Shown: positions 9,396-18,710 of the stretch, piece by piece
Position numbering within the stretch: position 1 is the first letter of the stretch
Layout: each line of letters opens with the position of its first letter
The notes under the pieces: model-generated
The model's input: the letters and a program-made list of their open reading frames with translations, nothing else
Databases searched by the model: none
Told to the model about the DNA's origin: nothing
Position numbers and translations under genes: made by a program
NCBI GenBank assembly: GCA_012295225.1
Contig: WMKK01000004.1
Span: 240,702-280,534 of the forward strand
Direction of reading: 5' to 3'
DNA length: 39,833 bases
Source of the DNA: Ostreococcus mediterraneus
Lineage: Eukaryota > Chlorophyta > Mamiellophyceae > Mamiellales > Bathycoccaceae

Positions 9396-11168
9396 TAAGG
9401 TCCACAATATTTTGAAACGGCGTCGCGTTTTGCAAAATATCAAAATTTTATTCTAGAATTTTGATTTTTTCGGGAATTTCAAAATTTTCCTAAAAAATTC
9501 GCTCGAACGCGCGGCTACCATCCGACGAACGACGCGCCCGGCTCTCGATGCGGGTGACTAGGGTATAGAATTTTCGGGCGCCCAAATCGAAACTTCGGGG
9601 CGAAATCGAAACTGTCGCGAGTCCCCCCCCCTCGCCNGGTCCTGACTCGTCGCGGGCGCCGCGCGCTCGGACCCGCGGCGTCCGCGCGATCGAAACTTCG
9701 CCCGAGATCAAGCGGTGAAATCGAAACTTCGCCGAGTCCCTCGACGAGCGATCGCCACCAGGGGCGCGTCCGCGCGCGGGTTCTTAGATCTCCTTAGATC
9801 TGTGAATCTCATCGCGCGCGCCGTCGGATCGCGCGCGAGAGCGGGGCGGGGGCGTCATCGCATCTCTCCGAGCACGCGTGGCGCACTACAAAATCAGGCG
9901 GGGAGTGACGATTGGCGTTACAAGGCGATGCGCGCGCCTAAAGGACGAGGCGCGGGCGCCGGCGCCGCGCGGGCGCGCCGCGGGCGCGAGGGCGAAGGGC
10001 CGGCGTCCCAAGGTCGCGCTCGGGGCGGCGCGCCGTCGGACGCGCGCGCGGGTGGGGTCTCGACGCCTGGCTCGAGACGTGGCCACGCTGCGAGCAGACT
10101 GCAGCTGTTCGCGCTCGCAGCGCGCACGTCGCCTTGCTCAGTCCCAACCAGTGGGTCAGCGGGTTGTTCGGTGCGCCAGCTGCTACGAAACACGAGCGCG
10201 TGACGTACTGCGGCGCTCACGCGCCCGAAGAGGTGCGCGACGCGCTAGCGTCATGCCCATCCAGGCGCCAGCGAGAGGCCGTCGCCGACAGTTGGTGCAT
10301 GATCCTCTACGCCATGCATCGGGTGCACGACGAGGCCCGCGCCCGCGCGTTCCCAGCGCGGGGCGGTGCACTGCCGCTTGTGTCCGCACACGAGGACGAC
10401 CGCTGTTCTCCGTGGCGAACGCCGTTCTCGACGCTCACCGTACCCGAGCTCAAAGACTTGCTCAGGAAGCAAAGAATGCGCGTCGGGGGCTCCAGGGACG
10501 AACTCCGCGCGCGCGTGTGCGCGGTCGTCGTCGACGCGCGTGTGTAATGAAGTAATGCGACTCAAGCAAGCAACCTCACGTCGTCTCCGTCGCGCGCGCG
10601 TCGTCGTCGTCGTCGCGCGCGCGCGCGCTCGGATGGCGTCGCGCGGGCCCGCGTCTTTTGTGGAGTTAAATCCGCGCGCGCCGTGGCCGAAACGGGGTTC
10701 GGGGCGCGAAATCGAAGGTCCCCGCGGCGCGACCAATCGGGACTCCAGGGCGCGAGGACTCCGATTCGGGCGGTTTCGGTTTCGATTCGCCCAAAAACGA
10801 CTGGCCCCGGGATTAGATCTCCAGGGTTTAGGACATGTGAACGTATCCAACCTGCAACTGCCAAGAAAGTCCAAACAGCCCTGAAGGTACCCAATGCACC
10901 TTGCGACGTCGAGTAAGCGCTTTAATCTCGTTGTAACGACTTTACCGCATGCTTAAATCGCTCCCTACGCCTTCGCTTTCGCTCTCACACGCGTGCGCGA
11001 CGCTTTGATGTCGTTTACGCGCCGTTTTCGACACTTTTGCGACGAATTGTAAAACCACCCCTTGCCACCACAACGTTTCAAAATTTGAGTGAATTTTGCA
11101 AAATATCGTGATATTTATTCTGAAATTTCGCTAACGCGAAATTTCAGAATCCAAAATAATGGACCTTA
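9396..11168. mobile_element. GC-rich DNA transposon with SAP-domain ORF, 8-bp TSD
   Basis: The element begins TAAGGTCCA at 9396 and ends with the inverted TGGACCTTA at 11168. It is flanked by a perfect 8-bp direct repeat GCTGGCAA (9388-9395 and 11169-11176). The two ends (about 170 bp left, 250 bp right) are AT-rich and carry short internal palindromes. The 1.2-kb centre is extremely GC-rich with CpG-dense arginine-coding frames, quite unlike the flanks. One plausible gene, a SAP-domain ORF, lies at 10134-10547. No transposase catalytic domain is visible, so the copy is probably non-autonomous or lost its transposase. An internally deleted inverted relative sits at 18711-19249. The 8-bp duplication fits hAT-, P- or KDZ-like superfamilies; I cannot choose among them. 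One ambiguous base lies at 9636. Confidence 0.88.
10134..10547 (+). CDS. SAP-domain protein inside the GC-rich element (start uncertain)
   Basis: The C-terminal part reads STLTVPELKDLLRKQRMRVG followed by GSRDELRARV. This matches the SAP helix-extended-helix motif, a DNA-binding module of about 35 residues found in chromatin proteins and some transposon proteins. The frame stays open upstream of 10134, where the listed start is not an ATG, so the true start or an upstream exon is unknown. The first in-frame ATG lies well inside, within SWCMILYAMHRVHDE. Two overlapping frames (9715-10203 and 9878-10555) are also open, but they are arginine/alanine-rich and typical of GC-driven chance frames. 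The protein may bind the element's own ends; that is inference. Confidence 0.55.
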   Translation: MLSPNQWVSGLFGAPAATKHERVTYCGAHAPEEVRDALASCPSRRQREAVADSWCMILYAMHRVHDEARARAFPARGGALPLVSAHEDDRCSPWRTPFSTLTVPELKDLLRKQRMRVGGSRDELRARVCAVVVDARV

Positions 11169-11390
11169 GCTGGCAAACGAGGGATGCCCGGCGGAAAAAT
11201 TTCCAAACGACTGCCCTCGCACCTCAGCGACTAAGCTCTTGGCGAATACGACATTCATTGTCTTGGTTACTACTGACTGATTTCAGCGTCCGTCTCGAAT
11301 CATTCGAAATGCTCGAACTATATGCGCGCTCATAGGGGCTAGAGCAACAAGACAAAGACTGCAAGTCAACGTTCTATTACCGTTACTTCG

Positions 11391-13514
11391 ATGTGTCAAA
11401 AACTTCCGCTACACGAAACGGCTGGCCCTACCTCAAACAGAACACGTCCATCTATTAAACGCACACAAAACAATAAAGAATTTCATCGCATACCTCGGAG
11501 TCATGTAAGTGTACGAATACCAACAAAGCAAAAACATAGTTCTGTGCGTCGAAAAGTTTTGGTCAAAGCTTTATGTGAAAATCAGGGGTTCGATGGATTA
11601 AATGAAGCGTACCTAAGTCGTACAATAGAAGCGAGTTGTTCGAGTGTGGATAAAATGTATCATTTTCTCCCGAATTTCTTAGGTATGACTCCGACTTCCC
11701 CTCTTTCAGTGGTCGATACTCCATATGACTTGATTCCACTCTTCAATAATGTGTTGGCACTTGTGGTCGGATTCGTAGCGGGTGCAGTATTCGTTGGATT
11801 ACAGATGAGCATAAAACAAACAAAGCGTACGATGCAGTCGAACACTAGGCAAGCCCTTGCCGAAATCAGCATTCTTGATGAAGAGGAAATCCGAGAACTC
11901 CTCGGTGAACTACCATCCTGGTTGGCCTTTGACAAATTCGAGCGTGGAGGTTGGATAAATAAAGTCGTGTCTGCTGCTTGGCCATATTTAGACGAAGCGA
12001 CATCAAATGTAATTGTCGGCGTCCTCGATCCGATTCTTCAAGCAACTCGTCCGAGCTTCTTGACGACACTTCGATTCGAACGCTTCTCTTTTGGTAGCGT
12101 ACCAGCTACAATTGAAGGGGTCAAAGTTTACGAAAACACAGGAGATGCCGTTGAAATTGATCTTCAAGTATTTTGGGCTGGAGATCCAAATGTCATACTT
12201 GGTGTTCGAGCAGCTCAAGACACGCTCGCAGTTCCAGTATCTCTCACCGAAATCCAATGTAAATTTACGCTCCGTCTAATTTTTGCACCTTTAATCGGCA
12301 AGTTTCCATGTTTTGGAGCATTGACGATCACGCTTACAGAAGAACCAGAGCTGGATTTCGATTTAAGAGTTGTGGGTGGCGATATTACTCTCCTTCCAGG
12401 TTTAGCTCAGCCCTTAAGAACCTACATTAAAGCTTTAATATGTTCTTACCTGGTTTGGCCACGGTGCATCACAGTCCCAATACCCGGAACAGGTTACTCG
12501 CTTCCTGCTATGATAGATAACTCTCGTACAGGTTTACTTCAAATTGAAGCTCTTTCTCACGATGCGCTCTCAGATAATCCCGGTGAACTTGGTCTAGAAG
12601 TGTGCTGGCCCGGTACAGACATAATTGAGGAGGAACGTGTGAAAGCGCTACCTGACGGCATGATGCTTACATCGAAGCCAATCAGTCTTTTAGTCAATGA
12701 TGCACGGCGGCAAGTGCTTCGACTCAAGTGGTATAGCTCTATAGTACAGGGCGATATCGCTGACCAAGAGTTGGAATTACAAAGCGAAGCGACAGTTGTC
12801 CTGGACGACCTCGTGCGTTTGAGCCTATTCAACGAAGCAGCGATAGACGACATCAAAGGCAACTGGGGTCCAGTCACAATAGCGGTGGAGTTGGATCCTG
12901 TGGATCTGAAGTCAACAGTCGCTGTTGTCGACAAAAGATTTCAGAGAATAAATTCATTAACGCGTAAAACGAAATCTGTACTGAGCACAGTTTGGAACTC
13001 AGTCAAAGGAGTTCAAAGTACAAAGAGAGCTCGGGAAAAACGTAAGGAGCAACGAAATGTGGACCAAAGTAGCTTACTAAATGAGACTCCTACTCTGAAA
13101 AGGAAATCTGGGGCAAAAATAGTTCAGCTCACGTTGCGCTATCAACCCCTAAAATCGTCAATGGATGTACCACAAGCCATTGAGGATCAGACTGTGCATA
13201 CTTTAGTCGATGGCTATCGTGCTTCGTCTGTACATAGCATAGAAACTCAAGTCACAAGACGTAACCAGGTTCACAGAGTGCTCAAGTCTGACCAATCTAT
13301 TGCCCCTAGTACTTTGATAGAACAGATGTCGAATACTAGTGTTTATTTTGCGCGTGTCGAAGCAGATGTGAGTCAAGCACTAGAGCGCGTGCAGAATTTA
13401 TCATCAAGCCAGAAACAACAACTTGAAAGCATAGTAAAAGAAGCAAATCAGTCATTAACTCGCGCTTCTGCAATTCGAAACGCGACGTCTTTCGAAAGTT
13501 CTGATGAAGATTGA
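11391..13514 (+). CDS. SMP-domain (synaptotagmin-like / NTMC2-type) lipid-transfer protein
   Basis: The single exon encodes 707 residues. A basic, Ser/Thr-rich N-terminus of about 120 residues is followed by one membrane segment (NNVLALVVGFVAGAVFVGLQ). A full SMP module then runs from about residue 165 to 380: ELPSWLAFDKFERGGWINKV, AWPYLDEATSNVIVG, FGSVPATIEGVKVYE, LTITLTEEPELDFDLRVVGG, and the terminal LVWPRCITVPIP. SMP domains form lipid-binding tubes at membrane contact sites. In plants this layout, membrane anchor plus SMP plus C2-like tail, is the NTMC2/SYT family. The C-terminal 330 residues look like one diverged C2-like region, then a charged coiled tail ending in SFESSDED. The long leader could direct it to the plastid envelope, but an ER anchor is equally possible. 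The gene converges on MCM3. Confidence 0.82.
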   Translation: MCQKLPLHETAGPTSNRTRPSIKRTQNNKEFHRIPRSHVSVRIPTKQKHSSVRRKVLVKALCENQGFDGLNEAYLSRTIEASCSSVDKMYHFLPNFLGMTPTSPLSVVDTPYDLIPLFNNVLALVVGFVAGAVFVGLQMSIKQTKRTMQSNTRQALAEISILDEEEIRELLGELPSWLAFDKFERGGWINKVVSAAWPYLDEATSNVIVGVLDPILQATRPSFLTTLRFERFSFGSVPATIEGVKVYENTGDAVEIDLQVFWAGDPNVILGVRAAQDTLAVPVSLTEIQCKFTLRLIFAPLIGKFPCFGALTITLTEEPELDFDLRVVGGDITLLPGLAQPLRTYIKALICSYLVWPRCITVPIPGTGYSLPAMIDNSRTGLLQIEALSHDALSDNPGELGLEVCWPGTDIIEEERVKALPDGMMLTSKPISLLVNDARRQVLRLKWYSSIVQGDIADQELELQSEATVVLDDLVRLSLFNEAAIDDIKGNWGPVTIAVELDPVDLKSTVAVVDKRFQRINSLTRKTKSVLSTVWNSVKGVQSTKRAREKRKEQRNVDQSSLLNETPTLKRKSGAKIVQLTLRYQPLKSSMDVPQAIEDQTVHTLVDGYRASSVHSIETQVTRRNQVHRVLKSDQSIAPSTLIEQMSNTSVYFARVEADVSQALERVQNLSSSQKQQLESIVKEANQSLTRASAIRNATSFESSDED

Positions 13515-13634
13515 ATATCTAGTGCTGTAAGCTTTTACAAAACTGTATTATTATTTTCACCGTGACCAATTTGTAAGCTGATTAAGAACAAAGAAATTGT
13601 CCTGCATCATACCTCAATCAAAGGCTATGACCCT

Positions 13635-15767
13635 CTAGAGACAGTGGATGTGACCCTCGTCATCAAGTAGAATCCTTCCAGCATTTTGTAATTGGTGTAA
13701 GAAAACATCAATTTCAGAGGTGCTCAAGCTCTTGCATTCCTCCCAACTGTGAGCAGCATCAACCACTTCAGTGACGCTTAGTGACTGTCGCCGTGTAGCA
13801 TACTTAGCAAATGCACGACAGAATGAGCTATAAGTACATGGTTCATTGAGAGTTGGACTTGATCCTTGTTCTGTCTCCATAACAGATTGCAGGATTTCAA
13901 GTGCGACCAGAGCGTCATGTTCTTCTACGGTCTTTGATAGTCGCATTTTTGCGTGGGCTGTCGACAATCTTATCATGGTCTCCAGGGTACGTGCTGTAAC
14001 CGGGATATCTTGTTGCTCAGAATTTCTACTGCGCAATAAAGAATACCGCTCAGCAAGACAGAGTTCCGCTTCAGCGGTGAGTTCCGGACTGTCGGGGCGT
14101 TTCTTCACATAAAATATAAACTTCTTTAGAAAGGACTTCGAAAGAACTGACGGGTGTGAAAAACCCGATTTATGAGCGTTAATGCCATCCATGTTAGTTT
14201 TATTGGTACTGGTATTTGCTTCAATACTTTGAGCAGACTGCGAGGAATGCATGGAAAGTACATGAGAAGATATACATCGATCATTTGAAGCTGTAGACTG
14301 GTCCAGAACGACAAATAAAATATCAAATCGAGACAAGAGAGAGTCAGGTAGATTGATATTTCTTGGAACTGGCTGACTATGATCGTAAGTACCATATATT
14401 GGATTTGCTGCAGCGAGCACACTACAACGTGCATTTAAAGATGCATGAATACCAGCCTTTGCAACTGTCACAGTCTGCTGTTCCATAACTTCATGTATAG
14501 CAACGCGGTCTGCATCATTCATTTTGTCAAACTCGTCAATGCACACTATTCCTCGGTCTGCCAATACCATGGCCCCTGCCTCTAAACGCCGTTCCCCTGT
14601 ATCTTGATCTGTAGAGACTGCTGCCGTTAAGCCTACGCCGGATGAGCCCCTACCAGTTGTACTTATGGCAAAAGGTGCTACGCCCATTACACATCTTAGG
14701 AGTTGAGATTTTGCGACAGATGGGTCTCCAACCATGAGACAATTTATGTCACCTCGAATATGAGTTCCATTCTTCAAATTCTTTTCTACTCCTCCAATAA
14801 GCAACAATATCAGAGCTTTCTTTATTGTATCATGTCCATATATGGATGGAGCGAGAGAAGTGCCGAGAAGGTTCAGTAGGGAAGCTGGTGATTGTTTAAC
14901 TAGCTCCTCAATCAATTCTATGTCATTCATTGTTAAATCGGGAGCACTTATTTCTCCGCAAAGCTGCTTGACACCTATTGCCACAAGGAGCGTGCGGAAA
15001 ACACCACTACACGATGCACTTGGATTACTTGCCGGCAAGACTTTGTAAATGCCCACGATGTTCACGCGATCTCCAGGTTTACATATGTCTACAAGATCGT
15101 CCTCTAAAATCACCTCAACTGATCTCGGAAGTTGACCGCTTGGTGCGTGTTCTGGCATTTCTTGAATTGTTATGCTTTGCTGGTCACAATAAGAACTAAG
15201 ACCATATTCAGTCGTGAGTGCGTTGCCATTTTCATCTCGAGTAGCAACTGAGAATGATGTCGGGGCACCTTTCAGTGCGGTTGCATCCCTGTAAACTCGT
15301 GTAGAAAATTTCTCTGTTGTTGAGCAGAACTGAGTAACGCTTGAAAGCTTGGGCCGAACTGCACTGCACTTAGTAACTATTCCTTTCACGCTGACAAGCT
15401 TTTCCACAAAATGGGACAAAAGTTCTCTTGGGGAAATACTTCTATTACCATAATTTCCAGTGAGAGATACCTTGATTTCCGCTCTTGTTGACAAGTATTT
15501 TGGGTCACTATTACGAACAATCTCTTCGACTGCGGCATTCAAACTAGTGAGATATTTTGCAGGCTCGTCCAAGAGTTTGATGGCTAAATCCTCGCTGAGG
15601 CCTGGAGATGAATTGCAATACAACCGTACGTCATCCAAACTCACATCCAAACGTCGCCCTCTAGTTGCCATCAAGTTCTTGATGCGTTCTTCGTAGCTTG
15701 TCTGTTTTTCAAAAAAGTCTATGAAGACTTTTTTGAGTTCGGCTCCGTCGACGCCGTCGTTGTTCAT
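13635..15767 (-). CDS. MCM3: DNA replication licensing factor MCM3
   Basis: MCM3 is one of six AAA+ subunits of the MCM2-7 replicative helicase loaded at origins in the nucleus. The single exon from ATG 15767 gives 710 residues. The frame stays open 14 codons further upstream without an ATG, so a small first exon is possible. The N-terminal OB-fold region (VKGIVTKCSAVRPKL) is followed by the MCM box: GDPSVAKSQLLR (Walker A, about residue 350), GRGSSGVGLTAAV, GIVCIDEFDKMND (Walker B), VTVAKAGIHASLNARCSV and the arginine finger in LPDSLLSRFD. The AISTTGRGSSGVGLTAAV stretch and the ANPIYGTYD variant identify MCM3 rather than MCM2 or MCM4-7. It is slightly short for MCM3 (usually 770-820), mostly in the linker before the C-terminal winged helix. 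The Mutator-like element lies about 190 bp upstream of the start. Confidence 0.93.
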   Translation of the reverse strand: MNNDGVDGAELKKVFIDFFEKQTSYEERIKNLMATRGRRLDVSLDDVRLYCNSSPGLSEDLAIKLLDEPAKYLTSLNAAVEEIVRNSDPKYLSTRAEIKVSLTGNYGNRSISPRELLSHFVEKLVSVKGIVTKCSAVRPKLSSVTQFCSTTEKFSTRVYRDATALKGAPTSFSVATRDENGNALTTEYGLSSYCDQQSITIQEMPEHAPSGQLPRSVEVILEDDLVDICKPGDRVNIVGIYKVLPASNPSASCSGVFRTLLVAIGVKQLCGEISAPDLTMNDIELIEELVKQSPASLLNLLGTSLAPSIYGHDTIKKALILLLIGGVEKNLKNGTHIRGDINCLMVGDPSVAKSQLLRCVMGVAPFAISTTGRGSSGVGLTAAVSTDQDTGERRLEAGAMVLADRGIVCIDEFDKMNDADRVAIHEVMEQQTVTVAKAGIHASLNARCSVLAAANPIYGTYDHSQPVPRNINLPDSLLSRFDILFVVLDQSTASNDRCISSHVLSMHSSQSAQSIEANTSTNKTNMDGINAHKSGFSHPSVLSKSFLKKFIFYVKKRPDSPELTAEAELCLAERYSLLRSRNSEQQDIPVTARTLETMIRLSTAHAKMRLSKTVEEHDALVALEILQSVMETEQGSSPTLNEPCTYSSFCRAFAKYATRRQSLSVTEVVDAAHSWEECKSLSTSEIDVFLHQLQNAGRILLDDEGHIHCL

Positions 15768-15954
15768 GTCGTCGAAGTATACCGAAAGACTATGCTGTGA
15801 TCTCTCCAACCGAGAGGCAGTCTAACTTTCGCAGTATAAAGTTTGAGGCGATCAAATCAAGGTGCGCGCAGTGTCTCGTCGTCGTGTCTCGTCGTATACG
15901 TTTGTTGCTTCGTAAATTTCAACTTCAAATCTGCAAATGAAGTCATCTTCAAAC

Positions 15955-16884
15955 GGAAAACTTTATATGCTACCGCTTCAGAGGAGTCCCTATGCGACTG
16001 AAGAGTCATGATTGGTCGACGAAATACGTAGTGTGTACCTTTTAGTACTATCACATCACCGTGTCACATCTGCTACCGGGTGTTTTCACCTTGCGAAAAT
16101 TCGTGAAAAACGTGATGCGTGGCAAACACGAGTGAAATCAAGCGACGCGACGCAAACTTTAGACGACCAACCGCACGCAAACAGTGACATATGCTCCGCG
16201 TTACATAAATTAAGCAGTTACGCATCGTCAACACACTCACACGTGCGCCCGCTGTATCATTTGTATCGCAGTTACCCTTACACTGTCACACTGAACTGAT
16301 GTATTCCAAACCCTATATAGGGTTTGGGTAGGGTTTAGTCAAACCCTAAGAGATGTTCATCGCACCGAATGGCACTCGAAATGCATCGCGTCCATGTGCG
16401 CGCTTCAAGGAATGTCATTCATATGCAGCTTAAGCGTTTTGCGGAAGAATGCACGCAATGGATCGCGTTTGTGAGGACCCATTGATGTTACTGTCCGCGA
16501 CAACTAAACCCTAAGTAGGGTTTAGAGCGCGGCGCGTTGACAAGTAATCTGTTAAGCAGCAAGTTAGAGTTGCGATGGTGATCTCACGCGTCGTCGGGGT
16601 TTGCGCGCTGTGAAACTATGCGAGACAGTCAAGACGGGTCTGTTGTCCTCGTTTTCGAGCGTTTTCGTCGCGGCATAGCGGTTACGTCGTCCGTTTCGCT
16701 TCAAATCATGCAACTCTGAAGCATCACGTTTTTCACGAATTTTNGNAAGGTGAAAACACCCGGTAGTAGATGTGACACGGTCATGTGATAGTATTAAAAG
16801 GTACACAATACGTATTTCGTCGACCAATCATGACTCTTCAGTCGCATAGGGACTCCTCTGAAGCGGTAGCATATAAAGTTTTCC
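15955..16884. mobile_element. Mutator-like (MULE) non-autonomous element, 9-bp TSD
   Basis: Terminal inverted repeats of about 160 bp (15955-16115 and 16724-16884) begin GGAAAACTTTATATGC and differ at only a handful of positions. They are flanked by a perfect 9-bp direct repeat TCTTCAAAC (15946-15954 and 16885-16893). Long inverted repeats with a 9-bp duplication are the hallmark of Mutator-like elements. The 610-bp interior has no credible ORF, so it is non-autonomous. The interior carries two clusters of telomere-type TTTAGGG motifs. It sits in the intergenic space upstream of MCM3 and close to the start of the PsbP-domain gene. Two ambiguous bases occur in the right repeat near 16744. Confidence 0.9.
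16306..16352. repeat. Telomere-type TTTAGGG motifs inside the MULE
   Basis: AAACCCTA, AGGGTTTGGG, AGGGTTTAG and AAACCCTAAG occur within 47 bases in both orientations. They are separated by a few bases rather than in a clean array. A second small cluster (CTAAACCCTAAG then AGGGTTTAG) lies at 16504-16528. The unit matches the plant/green-algal telomere repeat. Confidence 0.7.
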
Positions 16885-17072
16885 TCTTCAAACTATTATC
16901 GAAACAAGCTAAATCAAACGTAACGTATATTGTGTAGTTTTTATCTTATCATATGTATTGTGGCTTTTGTACACTCCATTGTGTCTCTGATAAGATGTTT
17001 TAATTTTGTATATGCATTTTTCATCATATTCAGGCGAGCGTGTGCGATCGTCATATCAGGAGAAAGTGAGAG

Positions 17073-18013
17073 ATGAAAGCAGGTATCAAGCAGTCTCCTT
17101 CAGCTTGTTATTGCAGATTTGTACGCACTTCTCTCGCTTGTCTACCGCTTAGGCGGGAATCGATCGGCTCAAAATTAAACGGGATTTACCAGTGTATCTT
17201 CGCGTAGATGACGAACGCAAGCTTCCCAGTATCACACTTGTTGATGCAGTTACCCCCCGACCGAAATAATAATATTAGAACTTTTACACGGCGACAGATC
17301 TCCGTGGTAGGAGGGGGGCTGTATTTTGCAGGGTCGATGAATGCGAGCGTATGTATAATTTAAACACTGCAAGTACTCATCTCAGTATATTCCGTAGGCG
17401 TCAACCGCAGGGCGAGTTCCAGGCTTATCTGCTCCAGACGACAACGGTGAAAGACTTTATAAACGGCCCGTCGAAAAGAGTGGAGGCCATGGAGTAGGCT
17501 GGAGCGAGATAACACCATATACGTTTGTGACGTACACGGGCTGGGAAGAGAAACCCGTGAGCATAGCAGATCCTGAAGGCACTGAAATTGATGCTAAGTT
17601 CGTGAGTGAGGCTGAAGGAGAACTGAAAGTACTTTTGGCGCCAATTTTACGTTTTGCTGATTTTCCCGATGGGGTAAGTCTTCAACAAATTAGACTTTAA
17701 GTGCTGACCGAGATCGTTTCAATAGTCGAATCCGCAAATACAGGACATTTTATCTCCGGCCAGCTTCATTCAAGGATTTGCCCCAGAACTAATTGGTGAC
17801 CCCGTGCAGCCAGAAGATGTGCTGAATATGTACAGCGATACGCGAGGCGGACTCGTATTTTATAATTATGAGTTGAAATCCCACTGGATCATTTCGGCCA
17901 CTGTATATCAACGAAGAGTCTACATAATTGCTTTACACGGTACAGCTCTACAGTGGAAGCGAAATTTTGATAGAATGAAGCGCACAGCTCTGTCTTTCTG
18001 CATTTTGATATAG
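17073..18013 (+). CDS. Thylakoid-lumen PsbP-domain protein
   Basis: PsbP-domain proteins are lumenal relatives of the oxygen-evolving-complex subunit PsbP and serve photosystem assembly. Four exons give about 254 residues: 17073-17203, 17279-17348, 17398-17673 and 17726-18013. Exon 1 could alternatively end at 17191; both keep phase. The N-terminus is a chloroplast transit peptide. It is followed by a twin-arginine bipartite signal, TRRQISVVGGGLYFAG, with ASA-type cleavage. This suggests export to the lumen by the Tat route. The mature part begins around GRVPGLSAPDDNGERLYKR and has the PsbP fold's WSEITPYTFVTYTGWEEKP, IQDILSPASFIQGFAPELIG, VLNMYSDTRGG and the C-terminal ALQWKRNFDRMKRTALSF. 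Introns are 75, 49 and 52 bp. It converges on NDUFS4, with 83 bp between the stops. The exact PPD subtype is not assigned. Confidence 0.88.
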
Positions 18014-18054
18014 TTCAAATCTTATTAGATGAACGGGAGCAATTTAGTTTGTAG

Positions 18055-18073
18055 TATATATATATATATATAT
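18055..18073. repeat. (TA)n dinucleotide tract
   Basis: A 19-base TA run lies between the convergent PsbP-domain and NDUFS4 genes. Confidence 0.9.
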
Positions 18074-18096
18074 CGTTTGGTATTCGACAAGGACAT

Positions 18097-18631
18097 TCAG
18101 GGCCAGATAGGGGTCCCGTTGCGAAGCACTGAAAAGTTGTCCCCGTAGTTCTTTGGTTTGGCTTCTTGCCGCAAGGACCCACGCATGATCGTTGAACCTG
18201 TTCGCCTAGCTCGCTTCTGTTCAATTATTCTAATGTCTAAGTTGTGGCGACGACAATAAGAAATTGCCGAGTCACGGCTTGGAAAATTAAAGTCGGCAAC
18301 TTTCAAAGACTTCGCTCCACAGTTTTCGTCTACACTAGTCCACCCAGAAAGACCGTTTTCCCATTTCGCTACATTCGACACCGGAAGGATCTTCCACGAA
18401 CCAAGCGTTGCACTGCCCTGTTGACATAAAGACGGCGTCCGCTCCACTATGTCAACCTGTTTTACACGGTTAGAGACGACAAAAATATAAACTAAAAACA
18501 GGGTGAGGTGGACTTACCTGGATACGGTCCACGACATCGCCAGAAATGGTGGATAAGAACCCGTGATGTGAGGATGAACATTGAGAACTCGCAATAGCTG
18601 GAAATTTCGTTAGCCGCAGGGCACGTAACAT
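18097..18631 (-). CDS. NDUFS4: Mitochondrial complex I 18-kDa subunit NDUFS4
   Basis: NDUFS4 is an accessory subunit of respiratory NADH:ubiquinone oxidoreductase, on the matrix arm near the N-module. Two exons (18631-18518 and 18456-18097) joined by a 61-bp phase-0 intron give 157 residues. The first 28 residues (MLRALRLTKFPAIASSQ...) form a basic, hydroxylated mitochondrial presequence. The family core is complete: VDIVERTPSLCQQGSATLG, SWKILPVSNVAKWENGLSGW, FPSRDSAISYCRRHNLD and the C-terminal KPKNYGDNFSVLRNG. The start codon lies only about 80 bp from the end of the transposable element at 18711-19249, so part of the promoter must be inside or beyond that insert. Confidence 0.94.
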
Positions 18632-18710
18632 CGCCAGCGCGGACCCGAACAAGTGGGATCGCTCTTGTTGACGATACACAACCGCACTTCAGTGTCGGTA
18701 TGTTCGCCAC

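Noticed and set aside
9715-10874. Several long overlapping frames in both strands of the GC-rich core
   Set aside because: High GC suppresses stops, so most are expected by chance. Only the frame with a SAP motif was kept.
13846-14434. Frames antisense or out of frame within MCM3
   Set aside because: The MCM3 frame is continuous with all ATPase motifs in order.
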